Part shown: one piece after another, positions 46,932-58,899 of the stretch
Layout: the number at the start of each line of letters is the position of its first letter
Position numbering within the stretch: position 1 is the first letter of the stretch
Assembly: GCA_947311845.1 (NCBI GenBank)
Contig: CAMZMU010000027.1
Span: 51,533,058-51,597,057 of the forward strand
Source of the DNA: Poa pratensis
Taxonomy: Eukaryota > Streptophyta > Magnoliopsida > Poales > Poaceae
Length of the DNA: 64,000 bases
Direction of reading: 5' to 3'
Program-made: the position numbers and the translations under genes
The notes under the pieces: model-generated
Database searches by the model: none
Told to the model about the DNA's origin: nothing
What the model saw: the letters and a program-made list of their open reading frames with translations, nothing else

Positions 46932-48841
46932 TTTTTTTTGCGTACTATTATTTCATAGAAGAGAGCACCAGAGTTTACAAAGCAAATGACAGAAACAAAA
47001 CTGTCAAGAACTTCACACCACGAACACTACACCACACCACACCACACTAAACTGAAACCTAATGTACTACTCTCGCGAACGAGTTGCTCCCTCCAAGCCC
47101 AGCACTTCTCCACAGGTTCCAGTCAGCTATAATCTGCTCCACTAGGCCAGACACCGAAAATTGTCCTCTGGTATTGTGAAAAGCACGAGCGTTGCGCTGC
47201 TTCCAAAGTCTCCAACATCCCAAGATAACAAACGTATCCAAGCCTCTGCGATCTTTGTTACTGAACCTGCTGCGCTCTCTGCGCCACCAAAGTTGCAGAC
47301 TGTCGGTGAGTTGCGGAAGGCCAACTCGCACCTGCATCCGACTAGCGCATTTGAACCAAACCTGACGAGCATATGGGCAGTTCACCAAGATGTGCTGCAC
47401 CGTGTCCTCCTCCTGAAGACAGGTATAGCAAGGAGATACCTCATCCTGTAAGCCATGTATGCAACGCCGATCCGAGGTCCACAGACGACCTTTTAAAGCC
47501 AGCCAAGCAAAAATCTTGCACTTCAGGGGTGCCCAGCTTCGCCAAACCCAGCTAGCGCCCTCCATCTTCTCAAAGCCCTCACAAAGAGCTTTGTAAGTGT
47601 CCTTTGCCGTGTAAAACCCAGAAGGTGAGCATCGCCAAGTGAACTGATCTGGAAGTTCCTCATTCCTTTGGAAATTACAGAGACTGACGAACAAATGGAC
47701 ACACTGAATCAGGCCATCGTTCGACAAAGTACCTCTGATATCCTTGATCCAGTTGTGATCATGCAACGCCTCCTGGACAGTCCTCTTACCAGCACAGCCC
47801 GCACTGACCATATCAAGTACTAAAGGGGCAAGCTCCTTCACCGACCTCCCATTGAGCCATTTATCTATCCAAAACAGAGTAGAGACACCATTGCCCACCC
47901 CAATGATAACCAGGTCGTTGAAAACCTGCAGAGCTTCTCTATCTGGCAGCATTGGCAAACCTTGCCACGGTCTAGAAGGATCAGTGCGGCGCAACCATTC
48001 CCAGCGAACTCTGAGCGCAATGCCTTGTCGCTGCAGATCTTTGACCCCAAGACCACCAAATTTAATTGGTCTACAAATCTGCTACCAGGCAACCAAACAT
48101 TGGCCACCATTTACCTCCTCCTTTCCAGCCCAAAAGAATGCTCTAAGCCAAGCATTAGCTTCCTCAAGCAACCAAATTGGTGAATCCACAACCAATAAAT
48201 GATGAACAGGCCTAGCCATAACCACCGACTTTATGAGAGTGAGCCTACCTGAACGTTGGAGCAGCCCTCTCTGCCAAGCCGGCATCAGATGTAAGAACTG
48301 ATCGAGCACCGGCTGCCATTCCGCCTTAGTCAGTCTCCTAATGGCAAGCTGCAGCCCAAGATATTTGCAAGGGAAATTGCCCAGCTCACACTCCAGCATA
48401 TGTTTGACTGTCATATCATCCGCAGACGTACCCCGAATAACAGTCGCTGTGGACTTACTGTAATTTACATGTAGTCCAGAGGCATCACCAAAGATTCTCA
48501 AGATTTCCTTGGTCACCTCCACTTCCTGAGGGTCTGGCTTTATAAAGAGGGCAACATCATCAGCATATATAGAAATCCGTTGCAAGCTGCTACAACCATG
48601 CATGGCAGAGAGCAGGCCAGCCTCCTCAGCCTTCCTAAATAACAGGGAGAGGACTTCCATAGTTAGCACAAACAACTGTGGCGATGTAGAATCACCCTGC
48701 CTGAGCCCTTTCACGTATTTTATGGTTCTGCCCGGAATCCCATTCACTAGGATCTTCATGTTAGCTGTCGATAACAGCACAGCCACCCATTTTCTCCACA
48801 AAACACCAAAGCCGAACGCTCTCATCACTTCAAAGAGGAAC
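46932..48841 (-). mobile_element. 5'-truncated LINE with reverse transcriptase and zinc-binding end
   Basis: The minus-strand LINE has its poly(A) tail as poly(T) at about 46929-46939 and is flanked by the exact 15-bp duplication GGCTCCAGCTTATTT (46917-46931 and 48842-48856). The first frame (48828-48082) holds RT motifs: GLRQGDSTSPQLF, the catalytic ISIYADDVALF and CKYLGLQL. The second frame (47994-47059) has WIDKWLNG, WRSWAPLKCKIFAWLALKGR, the zf-RVT CYTCLQEEDTVQHILVNCPY and LWKQRNARAF. The two frames are offset, so one frameshift breaks the ORF near 48000-48080. The endonuclease is missing through 5' truncation. Confidence 0.92.
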
Positions 48842-48856
48842 GGCTCCAGCTTATTT

Positions 48857-49600
48857 CTAGTGACGGGTCTTAAGCATTGGGGGATTTCTGTTGGGTTATA
48901 GCAGTGACAGTGGGTCCCATCTTAAGACCTAACTTAAGAAATAAACATTGAAGATGCCCTGCAAAAGAAAATCACTTACTTTCCGTGATCATTGTTACAA
49001 CTGACTTTGGACGTTGGCAGTTAGCCGTTAAATGGCTTAACCGACTCATTAGAGCTCCTTGCAACGAGAGAGGACAAATGACCCCTCACCTCTAGGGAGC
49101 TCATTTTTTGAAAAAATCGGAAACAATAATTAAACGTTTCAAAACAATTGAAAGAAATCAGAGATGTAGATAATGATGAGATCTACTATTGTGAAAATTA
49201 TCAATTCGAGATTCATCATATTTTAGACTGAGCAAAAAATGACAAATGGTAGGTCTAGGAGTGGTGAATAGTGCATATTTCTAAAACTTGAAAATTTGAC
49301 AGATTTGTCAGTTTTATCTAGCCTAGAATTAGAATATAACAGACTTTTAATTGATATTTTGCACGATAATAGAGTTCAAGTTTACCTACACCTAGGATTG
49401 CGTTACTAATTTTGTAAACTTTTAAATGCTATTTAGATTTTTTCTAAACGGCAACCATGGAGTTCGGCCTTTATTTCTGCTTCCTCTCGTTGCAACCCAC
49501 TTACTTGTAGTTTGTGCAGTCACTAGCGTGTGGAACAGTGTCTATTCAGCTACTTCGCCAGTAAAATAAATGAACTACTAGTGGTTGCCAGCTTGTGCAG
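48857..49600. other. Intergenic sequence, AT-rich
   Basis: No gene was recognised. About 49100-49440 is a low-complexity AT-rich tract of a kind common in Triticeae intergenic DNA. Confidence 0.4.
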
Positions 49601-50486
49601 TTAATCTGAAATGTCTTGTCTAGATTTATTACCGTGGCCTCTCGAAGTCTCCAGCCCCCAACAGTCTACAGAGAGAGGCAAGGAGCAAGCAAGCATCCCT
49701 CTCCGCCGCCTCCCCTACCCCCACTCACCTGCGCACAATCCATGGCGATCAAACAAGGGAGCACTCGGTGACCGGTGGTCGTCTGGGCTCGAGCTGGTGT
49801 TCTGGGAGACGCCGGCGCTGTCTGCTACCTTGGCCAGGTACGTCACCCCCGCAAGTACTCATTGTCTTACGATTCTACTATAGGTTCTTAGGGTTCCCTC
49901 TTTTGCCATTGGTAGCTAGTTCGAACCAGTGGATCGATAACAGTATAACACGCTTAATCGTAAATCTTCTTATTTCAGCGATTTGTTTTAGGCGAGTGAG
50001 CAACAATATTTTCGAGTTTTTACCTAGTTCATCAAATGGAAGCGACACTGGACCAGGCGGCATTGCCTGCCCCCACATTGGAACAAGATCAGCTAGACCC
50101 CACCGCGTTCATACGGAATATCACGTCAAGGATTTCGGTGCAGAAAGTGTGCTCAGTCGTGCGCAAGTTCGATAAGTTTAAGAGGAGTTTAGTCGAAGAC
50201 ATTGGCTTTGGTGGGATGCTAAAGATTCAGATGTTGACAAGGCTAAATTTGAAATTCAGCGCATGGCTTATGGAAAGGGTCGAGTCTGGTAAACTGAAAA
50301 TAGACGAGGAAAGGATTCTGCAGGTCCATGATCATGATGTGGAGAAGGTTTTCGATCTGCCACGCGGCACCAGATATGTATGTTCCAATACAACCGAGCC
50401 ATCCGAAGCATGCCTCGAGTTCCTCCGATTTTCTGCCAATTTGAGCAAAGGTGCACATAGTCTAAAGGCAGCAGAGGCTTACCTCC

Positions 50487-51535
50487 TTTTTTTTTTAGAC
50501 GACCAGGCAGAGCCCTGCTTTTTATTGAAAGCAAAATCAACGTATCCAGGTTGCTGGGGAACACCAGCTTTACAATAACGCTCACACACCAAAATAACCA
50601 CAGCTCCCACACCAAACTGAAACAACAGCACGCTCCCTACCAACTAAAAGACAGAAAGATAAACCCAGAGCAGAGAAATAAAGAGCCCTACGCCCACTCA
50701 ACCTCCATGCCGCCTCCTCGTTCTCCTCTTCAACTTGCTAAGACGCTTCTTGGTGGAGTCAATCGCCTAGTCAACAACCTCCTGCATTCTTGAGTCCCAT
50801 AACGGCCGCCACAGCTGAAGAAAAGAGATCATACGTAAGGCAACATCAGCCGGCTGCTTCATAACTTTGCCTTCAAAGATTAGACGATTCCGAGTGGTCC
50901 AGAGAGACCACATCGCTGCTGCTATGCCAATCCACATTATATCACAATTATTGATTCTCCCAGAGCGAACCAAAAATAGAATATCCATCATGGAGTGTGG
51001 GGCAGATTGCCAACCCACAATTTCCTTAATCAACTCCCACAAGAACCGAGCAATGGGACAAGCAAAGAGTAAATGATCTACTGATTCCAACTCCCCACAA
51101 ACTGGACATCTCCCTCTCGTATTGCCTTTGCGAATTAGAATTTGCTCCCTCGTAGGCAATCTGTCATGTATCGCTTGCCACAGGAAAATTCGGATTTTCA
51201 ATGGCATTTTCAACTTCCACATCTTCTGTAACACTGGGTCAACCACTCCCTCAAACGTGAACCATTTATACATAGATTTCGTCGTATAATTCCCCTTCTC
51301 TAGACTCCACTTTACCCTATCTCTCTCATCAGATAGGAAGATTCCCTGTATCATTTGCAATAAAGACTCCCAAGCTTCCATCTCGTTGTTCACAAATGCT
51401 CTTTTGAACCTGATGTCCCAAGCATGTGTCGCCAGATCATAATTCTCAGCAACTGAAGAATCTGGCGCTACAGCAGCCCAAAAGAGCGAAGGGAAAACCA
51501 GTCTAAAAGGGACCTCCCCAACCCAAATATCATGC
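50487..51535 (-). mobile_element. 5'-truncated LINE inserted in the main exon of copy A
   Basis: It is flanked by the exact 15-bp duplication CAGAGGCTTACCTCC (50472-50486 and 51536-51550). The poly(A) tail appears as a poly(T) run at 50487-50496, so the LINE is antisense to the gene. The minus-strand frame ending at 50767 encodes the zf-RVT end: WHDIWVGEVPFR, MPLKIRIFLWQAIHDRLPTR, CPVCGELESVDHLLFACPIA and MWSLWTTRNRLIFEGK. The frame is intact as far as it goes. Confidence 0.93.
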
Positions 51536-52201
51536 CAGAGGCTTACCTCCTGAGAGATGATGTCAATGAAGATTCCAGCAAGGTCCAGATAGATTGCTTC
51601 AAGATAGCCTTTGTTATTTTTGTCGTTGGACATCTGTTGGCTCCATCAACTAAGAATGACTACATCAGCATAGATTTCTGGGCTGCACTCAATGACATCT
51701 CGCAGATTAAAGAATTCAATTGGTGTCAGTATGTACTCGGGCATTTGATCCGAGCTGTTCGAAAGTTGAAGTCCGACATCCGCAACCGGCACAAGACCAT
51801 AAATCTTGAAGTATTGTTTTTGTATATCATACTAATTTGGTTCAACTCAAAACGTAATGCTACTTGAAATGTGCACATGTCCTGCAGGTATTCTACTTGG
51901 ACAATCTTGATCTTGGTCCATTTTCCTATTCACAAGAGGATCTACCAAGGATTAGTCTTTTTGACAGTGACTCAATGAAGAAGATGACAGATATGATCAC
52001 TATCGACGTGGGCGGAGATACATCATTTGCTGGAGCTAATGTGAGACCTATCCCATTTAAATTTTCGTACATACAGTATATGCAATACACAATAGTGTGC
52101 CGGGCAGTGGTCATTTGCCTGTTCACATCTTATATCTCCTTGCTATTTTATTTACATGCCAGTTTAGGTGCGCTCAAGATGTTTGCTACTCAAGAGTCCA
52201 G

Positions 52202-52564
52202 CACGTAAGCCACACTGAAGAACCCTTCACTCTGGAAACAAACCAAGCAGAAAACCGCACTGAAGAGCCCCTCACTCTGGATACAAACCGAGAAGAAAGC
52301 CACACTGAAGATCCATTCACTCTGGAAAGAAACCAAGGAGACATAGCTTTTGACCCGCCCCGTAACAGCCCAGGTTTTGTTGGTACCGAAGACCAAAGCA
52401 GCCCAAACAATATATTCGACTTGGACAATCTTGATCTTGGTCCACTTTCCATGACACTAGAAGATCTACAAAGAATTGGTCTTTTTGACTGCGAGTCAAT
52501 TAAGAACATGCCAGATATGATCACAAACGATGTGGGTGGAGGTACATCATTTGATGGAGCTAAT
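52202..52564 (+). repeat. Copy A exon with three short protein repeats and a second exon-3 module
   Basis: The 121-codon open exon first carries three tandem units of about 14-15 residues (HTEEPFTLETNQAEN, RTEEPLTLDTNREES, HTEDPFTLERNQ), where copy B has only one (HAEEPFTPEAIQ). It then runs straight into DLDNLDLGPLSMTLEDLQRI...GAN, a second version of the separate exon at 51888-52040, with no intron between. Confidence 0.7.
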
Positions 52565-53001
52565 GTGAGACTTCTCCCATTTAAATTTTCCTACATAAAG
52601 ATACAGTATATGCCATCACACAATAGCGTGCCATTCAGTAACTGAACAAATGCAGTGGTAATGTGCACATTTGCATCTTATATCTCGGTCCTCTTTAATT
52701 AGCTGTCATGTTGTCTTGTGCACATTTGCATCTTATATTAGGGGTGGAAACCCGGTTGGATTTTTTTTTTGCATCTTATATCACTCGATGCAGAGGCTGG
52801 GTTTTAATACAATTCCCTTTTATAAAAAAAATATCTCCGTCCTCTTCAATTTACATGACAGCTTAGGAACACTCGTGATGTTTGCTACTCAAGAGTCCAG
52901 TCCGAAAGCCACACTAAAGAACCATTCACTCTGGAAACAAACCAAGCAGACATAGCTTCTGACCTCTGCCCGGACACAGCCCAGGCTTTGTTGGTACAGA
53001 A

Positions 53002-53503
53002 GACCAGCACAACCCAACTGATCCTGTGCTACGAAGCAGTTTCATCAAGACTGGACCAGAAGAGTTCTCCAACCATCTCCAGTCGAAATACCCGTCGCTT
53101 GTGAGTCGTTTATTCTTAGTATTAGTTGCAATTTCCTTATGTAACATCAAGTTTCTTTCTGCTCTGTTCATGTAACGAATGTTCCAATCCAAACACAGGT
53201 AGGCCACCCGCTTGCAACTATTTTGGAAGAACACAATGCACACAAAGTCCCAGACCAGCACAGCCCAGTTAATCCCATGCTACCTAGCAGTTTCACCGAG
53301 GCTGGACCAGAAGATTTCCCAAACTATCTCCGATCAAAATACCCGTCGCTTGTGAGTCGTTTATTTCTTAGTATTAGTTGCAGTTTCTTTATGTAACATC
53401 AAGTTTCTTTCTGCTCTGTTCATGTAACGAATGTTCCAATCCAAACACAGGTAGGCGACCCGATTATAACTATGTTGGAAGAACACAATGCACGCGTAAT
53501 GGA
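53002..53503 (+). repeat. 251-bp tandem duplication inside copy A creating a hybrid exon
   Basis: Unit starts at 53002 and 53253 (both GACCAGCACA). Each unit spans the end of one exon (…KYPSL), its intron and the start of the next (VG.PLATILEEHNA). The exon 53199-53351 is thus the front of one exon joined to the back of the preceding one. It is 153 bp, in frame and bounded by a normal AG and GT. Copy B has a single copy of this unit. Confidence 0.85.
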
Positions 53504-53933
53504 AATTATAACTGAACTAGCCGAAAATTACCTAGTCATGATGTCTAGCTTTGTGGAGGAGCTTCTTCGCTCTATATCTAAGAACCACTGTTGCTGCAAA
53601 GTGGTAGGACGAACCGATTGTCTACAGAGGTCGCCACATGCAAGTCATGGTGAGAAGCGAACTTTTTCCAGGAATTTTTCCACCTCTTCGCATAACTAAC
53701 TAGCAACTTTTTTGCTTCTCAAGGAAACGCGGGTCGCACAGCTCCAAAACGTAAGTCCCGATTCTGCCCCACAGGAACAGGTAGAGCCCTACTCAGAAGA
53801 TTTTGGATAACCGTCCATTTTCATTTTCAAGACATGACAGGGGATACAAATCCTCTCATCCCTCGGTCATGACACCTCTTTTTTGGTAGGGCATCACAAG
53901 AAGACCCGGGATATGCCTGATGGTCAACGATGA

Positions 53934-54933
53934 ACAACCGCCTAGTCCACATGAGCGTCTCCTGATTCAAGCATCGACTTGCACACTATATCCTTATGTG
54001 AACTCTGGGTCAGCAGCTTTCATGTCATTAAGATCTCCATCATCTTCGTAGCATAGTATTTTAGGTTTTGAACATTATTATTGTTGGCGGCAGGTTGCTT
54101 CCTATCTCTTCAGCAATCGGTTGGCGGAGGGTGCATCTTATATGGTCCCAAAGAAACACCGATAATGCTGTAAACTCTACCCAGACTAACATTATTCTCC
54201 TCAGTTGCTTACCTAATTAAGTCTTTTGTGGATTTGTCAATCGTGATGCACTGATGCATAAGCTTGTTCCTCGCCTATCGGCCTGATGTTCTCATCCACC
54301 GCCGCCACCATTTGAGCCAGCGTGGGGAAGAACCAGGGACCGCTTAAGCGTTGGGTCTCTGATGATTGAAAAGTCATTTTGGTTCCCGAGCGATCCCACT
54401 ATTGTATAAAATTTTAAAAGTACATTTAGAAGTTAAAAAAAAATCTGAAAGAACTTCCGCATGTTGTTAATGATGTATACAATAAGCGTGTAAATTAGAA
54501 TGCTTTTTCTTTTGCATTATGGGCTACACAAAAATGACAAAAGTTGAAGACTTGAAACTATACATTTTCACAATACTTAGATCTCCACATCTATCATTTC
54601 GGTGTAGTTCAAAATGCAAAGTATTTTGCATGATTATAGGATATATCATTGAGAACATGCATGATTTTTCAGATATTTTTTAAACTTACAAATATACTTT
54701 TTGATTTTTTGAAAATAGTGACATCACTGGAATTCAGGTGCACGAAATATCCAGTCGGTGTGAATAATGGGAAACAAGGCTGTTGTCATGGGGTTTTCAC
54801 GATAATGACTTCTCGAGGGTGTGGAGGTAAGTGACTGGATTGGGAGTCTGGATCTGAGGACACGTTTTACCTAGATTTGGCCACTCATGATGGAGGTAAA
54901 TACCTACTCCTGCTAGGTTGAAATTTGTCCCCG
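53934..54933. other. 3' flank of copy A and AT-rich intergenic sequence
   Basis: Similarity to the copy B 3' flank continues to about 54135 (GTGAACTCTGGGTCAGCAGC, CATCTTCGTAGC). Beyond that no gene was recognised. Confidence 0.5.
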
Positions 54934-54950
54934 AGTTTAACTTGGGAGCA

Positions 54951-55971
54951 GCATTTTTTTTTTAGACGAAACCGCAGTCGGAGCTGCTTATTCATTGCTT
55001 TAGAAGAAGAATACAAGATGTACAAACAAACAGAAACGAACATAAAAGGAGCCCGGAAATGCCAGGCTCCAAAAGATATGAAAACCTAACACATCAGTCC
55101 GGTTCCCTTGGTCTGTGGAGCAGCATGTCTGCTCTGGTCTTTCCTGCATGCCGCCAAGATCTCGCTTCCTCCATTATGCCATTGTAAATGTGGCTGAGTG
55201 GTGCTGCTTTATTCTGAAAAATCCTGTTGTTCCGCTCTTTCCACACGTTCCACCAAGTAAGGTGAACCACAGCATTCCAATTCTTCCGTGATGGTGTTGG
55301 CAGCAAGGCTCGAGAAGTGAGCATCCATTTTTCTAGCGAGGCAGTGTCCATCTTGGGTACCATGGCAAGAGGTAGTTGGGCCGTGGCGACGATCCTCTCC
55401 CAAACCCTGATTATCACCGGGCAGGAGGCTAGCAGGTGCAGGGCCGTCTCAGGCTCAGCAAGGCAAAAGACGCAAGCTGCGTTGTGTGACCAGCCCTTCT
55501 TCATCAAGCAATCCGCGGTATGGCACTTGCCAAGTATTGCCAACCATGCGAAGATGCGGCATTTCAACGGGCATCACTTTCCCAAATAATTTCACTGAAG
55601 CAGGTGCGTATTGATCCTTCAAATTGCACAGCATACGCCGAGGTAGAACTGAACTTGCCATCCGCTGTGAGCTTCCAGGTGACCGCATCCTCGGTGTTTT
55701 CCAGCAGCTGCACAGTACTCAAGCGATTGAAAAGTTCCATGAATTGCAAGACTGCATCGGCTGGCAGGTCCCTTTTGAAGTGGTGTATCCATTTATCTTG
55801 TTCCAGGGCTGTTTTGACAGACAAGTTCCTCTTGGTGCAGTATTTGAACAGGGTTGGCCAGCTAGCTGCTGGGCATTGTCCATCGAGCCAAGGATCCCTC
55901 CAGAAATCTAATTAGGCATCAACGTTGTCCCCTATCGCCAGGAAGTCTTGGTGAATTCGCATTTGCCCCCA
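54951..55971 (-). mobile_element. 5'-truncated LINE fragment
   Basis: Poly(T) lies at 54954-54963. The flanking repeat AGTTTAACTTGGGAGCA is at 54934-54950 and 55972-55988. The minus-strand frames, broken once near 55565, give the zf-RVT region: MKCRIFAWLAILGKCHTADC, CVFCLAEPETALHLLASCPV and WWNVWKERNNRIF. The segment 55914-55971 also resembles 55993-56046, so the exact right end is uncertain. Confidence 0.8.
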
Positions 55972-55988
55972 AGTTTAACTTGGGAGCA

Positions 55989-57112
55989 TCATAGGCATCA
56001 ACGTTGTCCCTTACATGCCATTCTGAACATTCTTGGTGAATTCCTAAAACAGATAAATATTAAGATAATAATACCTTGTTAAATTCGCACGATGAGCCAT
56101 ATGAATCCACAATGAGTCATGTCGACACAAGATCACGTTGTCACTTGATTGACTCATAGATCTCTCGAGTAACTGGTTTGACTCGGCAATTGAGTATTTC
56201 TTGACTTGTAAGTTCTATTTTTAAACTGACAAAATATTCTATCACATCAACTCGAAGCACATGTTACTCACAAAGCATTTCCCCGCGTGGGCGTGTTGTC
56301 GCTTTAGTTTTTGCAGGTGTTGAAGAAGACAAGAATGAGTCAGTGCCAAATTTCCCGGTCTTGATACATTAACCAACCAACTTAACCTACATCGCTCAAT
56401 CAAATGAATTTTTTATTTTCCGTATGGAGAAAAAACTACCTTCAATCCATAGTGCCATCTTTCTCTTAAAATGACATTAGTATCAATCGATCCTATATTG
56501 GATGGAGCAATGAACGTGGACTCAATGGTTACAAATAAACCATGGTGTTTATCTCAACTAAATTATCACTTTTCACATACATTTTAATAACCGAGGCCAC
56601 CTGACCAAAGGAGTGAGAAAATGCTCCAAGGAGGGAACATGAGAATCTCTATTTTATTCATTAATAAAAGGAAGTGGTATTCCATCTTCTCAGCTGCTTC
56701 CTGACTGGCTGAGACCTGAGAGTGGATAAAAAGTCGAAAATCTTTCCTTTTTTATTTGATCCAAGCTTCCTCTATTCTCAATGTGGAGTGCGCGGCTATT
56801 TGCTTCTATGTTCATTTGACCAAGTCCATTCATTCTCACCCTCACATTTGATAAAATTGTTCATATTTTATAAATATTCAGATTTGAAAGAGTACTTCAG
56901 ATTCAAGATTATATTTTCTTCGAATTATTAGGCTGATTTAATTCTAAATATAAACCTGTTATTTCCGTGAGATTAAAAGAAAATTTACAAAAACATACAA
57001 AAGTAAGAAAATCACTTGTTAATGGATCTTGAAATGCGGCACATTGATTGATCGCTTCAAGTGGCCGGGGTGGGTTGTGTCACAAACTATCGCCATATAT
57101 GCAGCCCCCTTG
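55989..57112. other. Intergenic sequence, nothing recognised
   Basis: AT-rich, with short featureless ORFs only. Confidence 0.45.
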
Positions 57113-57345
57113 TCTTCCGTCTTCGCGTGAATGAGAGAACGACGCCGCGCATGCAGGGTAGTGTGCATTCCTAGCCGTAGCTTTGTCTAGATCAAATGCA
57201 GCGCGAGCGTCCGGACCAAATGGAGCGCAGGCGGTAGGAGCGGGCAGGAGCAACAGGGGACTTGCGTCTTGGGAGGTCAGCCTCTCGCGAGCGGGCGGTT
57301 TGAATGGCGGAGGTCTCAATATCTTCTAGTTGAATTTAATCTACT
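57113..57345. repeat. Paralogous segment with the empty site of the ORF1-bearing element
   Basis: It matches 42957-43082 joined to 44707-44775 (GAGAGAACGACGCCGC on the left; CTCGCGAGCGGGCGGTT and GGCGGAGGTCTCA on the right). It contains the unoccupied target TCA at about 57281-57283. Some extra bases are present in its middle. Confidence 0.75.
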
Positions 57346-57579
57346 ACGTCCTTTCCAAAATATATTTTACCCTACTAAATTTTTTTGCATTGTGATATGG
57401 AGGTAATAAAAATTTAGATTGTTTTGAACGAAACGGGCAATTTGTCTTATTTATCAAAATGTACAATAGAGTTGACCGGTGGCCACAATTTGTACATCAA
57501 GTTTATATAAAGCAAGGGACACTCTGAAGCTAAAGTATGTAGGTCCACCCATAATTTGTATGGAAGTAATTAACTTTTA

Positions 57580-57834
57580 CTCCCTTAGTTTCAAAATACA
57601 AGGCGCCCTTTAATTCCGCTGGTCAACGCCATTTAACTTTGACCATGATTTGTAGTTATAATATGTACCCAAAATTATTATAAAGATATATGAACTTAAA
57701 GAATTTTGCAAAACGAATCCAATGATACCATATATACATTCTCATTCAATGTACTTTGTTATGTAATGATGGTCAAAGTTGAGCGTAAAGATCACCTTAA
57801 AAATAGCGCGCCTTGTATTTTAACACGGAGGGAG
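57580..57834. mobile_element. Stowaway MITE, 255 bp
   Basis: The ends CTCCCTTAGTTTCAAAATAC and, in reverse, CTCCCTCCGTGTTAAAATAC are flanked by TA (57578-57579 and 57835-57836). The CTCCCTCCGT terminus is the Stowaway signature. Confidence 0.92.
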
Positions 57835-57836
57835 TA

Positions 57837-58500
57837 TTTTGATGCTGAACCACTTCATAATATTGATCTTGGATTTTTCCCAAACATATGAGAGATCCAA
57901 CAAAAGATAAGAACCGGGCATATAACTTCTGTGTACAAAACTGCAAATAGATATTGGTCTGTGTTGCCTTACATGTTTGAATTGTTTTCATGCTTCCTCA
58001 TGCATCTCCACGGATGCCCCCTGCATCATTAAACCTCCAGATTTTCCCCTTTTTTGGTAACAACAGTAACATTATCATGGGAAGAATGATGTACATACAT
58101 TTAGGACCGTAAAATCAAAGCAATCACATAAGTATTAAAGAACTTCGGGATGTGATATTGCATCGAAGTAACTAACCTCGCCATTAGCCTTGCAAATTCT
58201 CAGGTGTCGAATTCCCAAATCATTATACCAGATCCACAGCTCCAAGAATTTTCCGAACACATGGACCAATAATACAGATGAACATGTGAACTGTAGCACA
58301 TGAACAGACTGAGGCCGAATAAAGCATCATCACTTAGAAGAATACCCAAGAAAATAAATCACTGATAGCAAATTGGAACTATCAGGCCGATCAATCTGTA
58401 GACCACAAAAGGCAATCAAGCTAGCAGAGAACCAGATAGCAGCTGGAGGTGATGTTTCTGGAGTAATAAGGAGGAAGTTCACAGCAATAGATCACACATA
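57837..58500. other. Intergenic sequence, nothing recognised
   Basis: AT-rich. It could contain introns or UTR of the possible minus-strand gene whose first exon may lie at 58523-58790, but no further exon was found. Confidence 0.3.
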
Positions 58501-58522
58501 TGTTAAGATAGACGGTAACGTA

Positions 58523-58790
58523 CCTCCACCATCTGCCGCCTGCGAGTGGCGCACTGATCAGCTATGATTAGTGTTAACGATGCTGGAGGATCAGCTTCGC
58601 CAGCGATGTATGGACAAAGATCCCCTTCGCATTTCTCGTTGCCGAGGCCCGAATCGCCATGGAAGGCGCTCCGCCCTCGCCGCATCGCCTTCCCAATCGG
58701 CCACCCCCAACCCGCATCGTGGCTTCTCCTTCGTTCTTGATCCTGGCCATCGTCGATAGCGGCGGAGTCCCGCGTCGGTCCAGTAACCAA
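58523..58790 (-). other. Possible minus-strand first exon sharing a promoter region with copy B
   Basis: GC-rich sequence on the minus strand has ATGs (for example MRRGRSAFHGDSG) and an open frame running into a good donor, GTGGAG|GTACGT at 58523. No downstream exon was recognised, so this is only a candidate exon of a truncated or non-coding transcript. Confidence 0.2.
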
Positions 58791-58899
58791 GTTAATGGGC
58801 TTTCGGGGCCCAAGTGAACACAGATGGTCTATTCGATCCGCAGAGTAGCGTCTTCAGTGAGAACTGGCCCAGGTCGGTACAGGATGGTAATCCGACGGC

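Larger units (their letters stand above)
49611..53933 (+). pseudogene. Copy A of an unrecognised grass gene family, disrupted
   Basis: The exon layout parallels copy B at 58.9-61.4 kb. There is a 5' UTR exon ending 49837, a main exon 49979-50486 continued at 51551 (ATG 50036), then exons 51888-52040, 52202-52564, about 52901-53100, 53199-53351, 53451-53649, 53724-53780 and 53890-53933. The main exon encodes SRISVQKVCSVVRKFDKFKR, KFSAWLMERVESGKLKIDEE, then after the break IDCFKIAFVIFVVGHLLAPS. Damage includes a 1,049-bp LINE in the main exon, loss of that exon's splice donor (about 51808, a segment present in B is missing) and a frameshift near 52960. The family is unknown to me. Lys/Arg clusters near the C-terminus (PKRKSR) suggest nuclear targeting in intact relatives. 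Confidence 0.75.
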
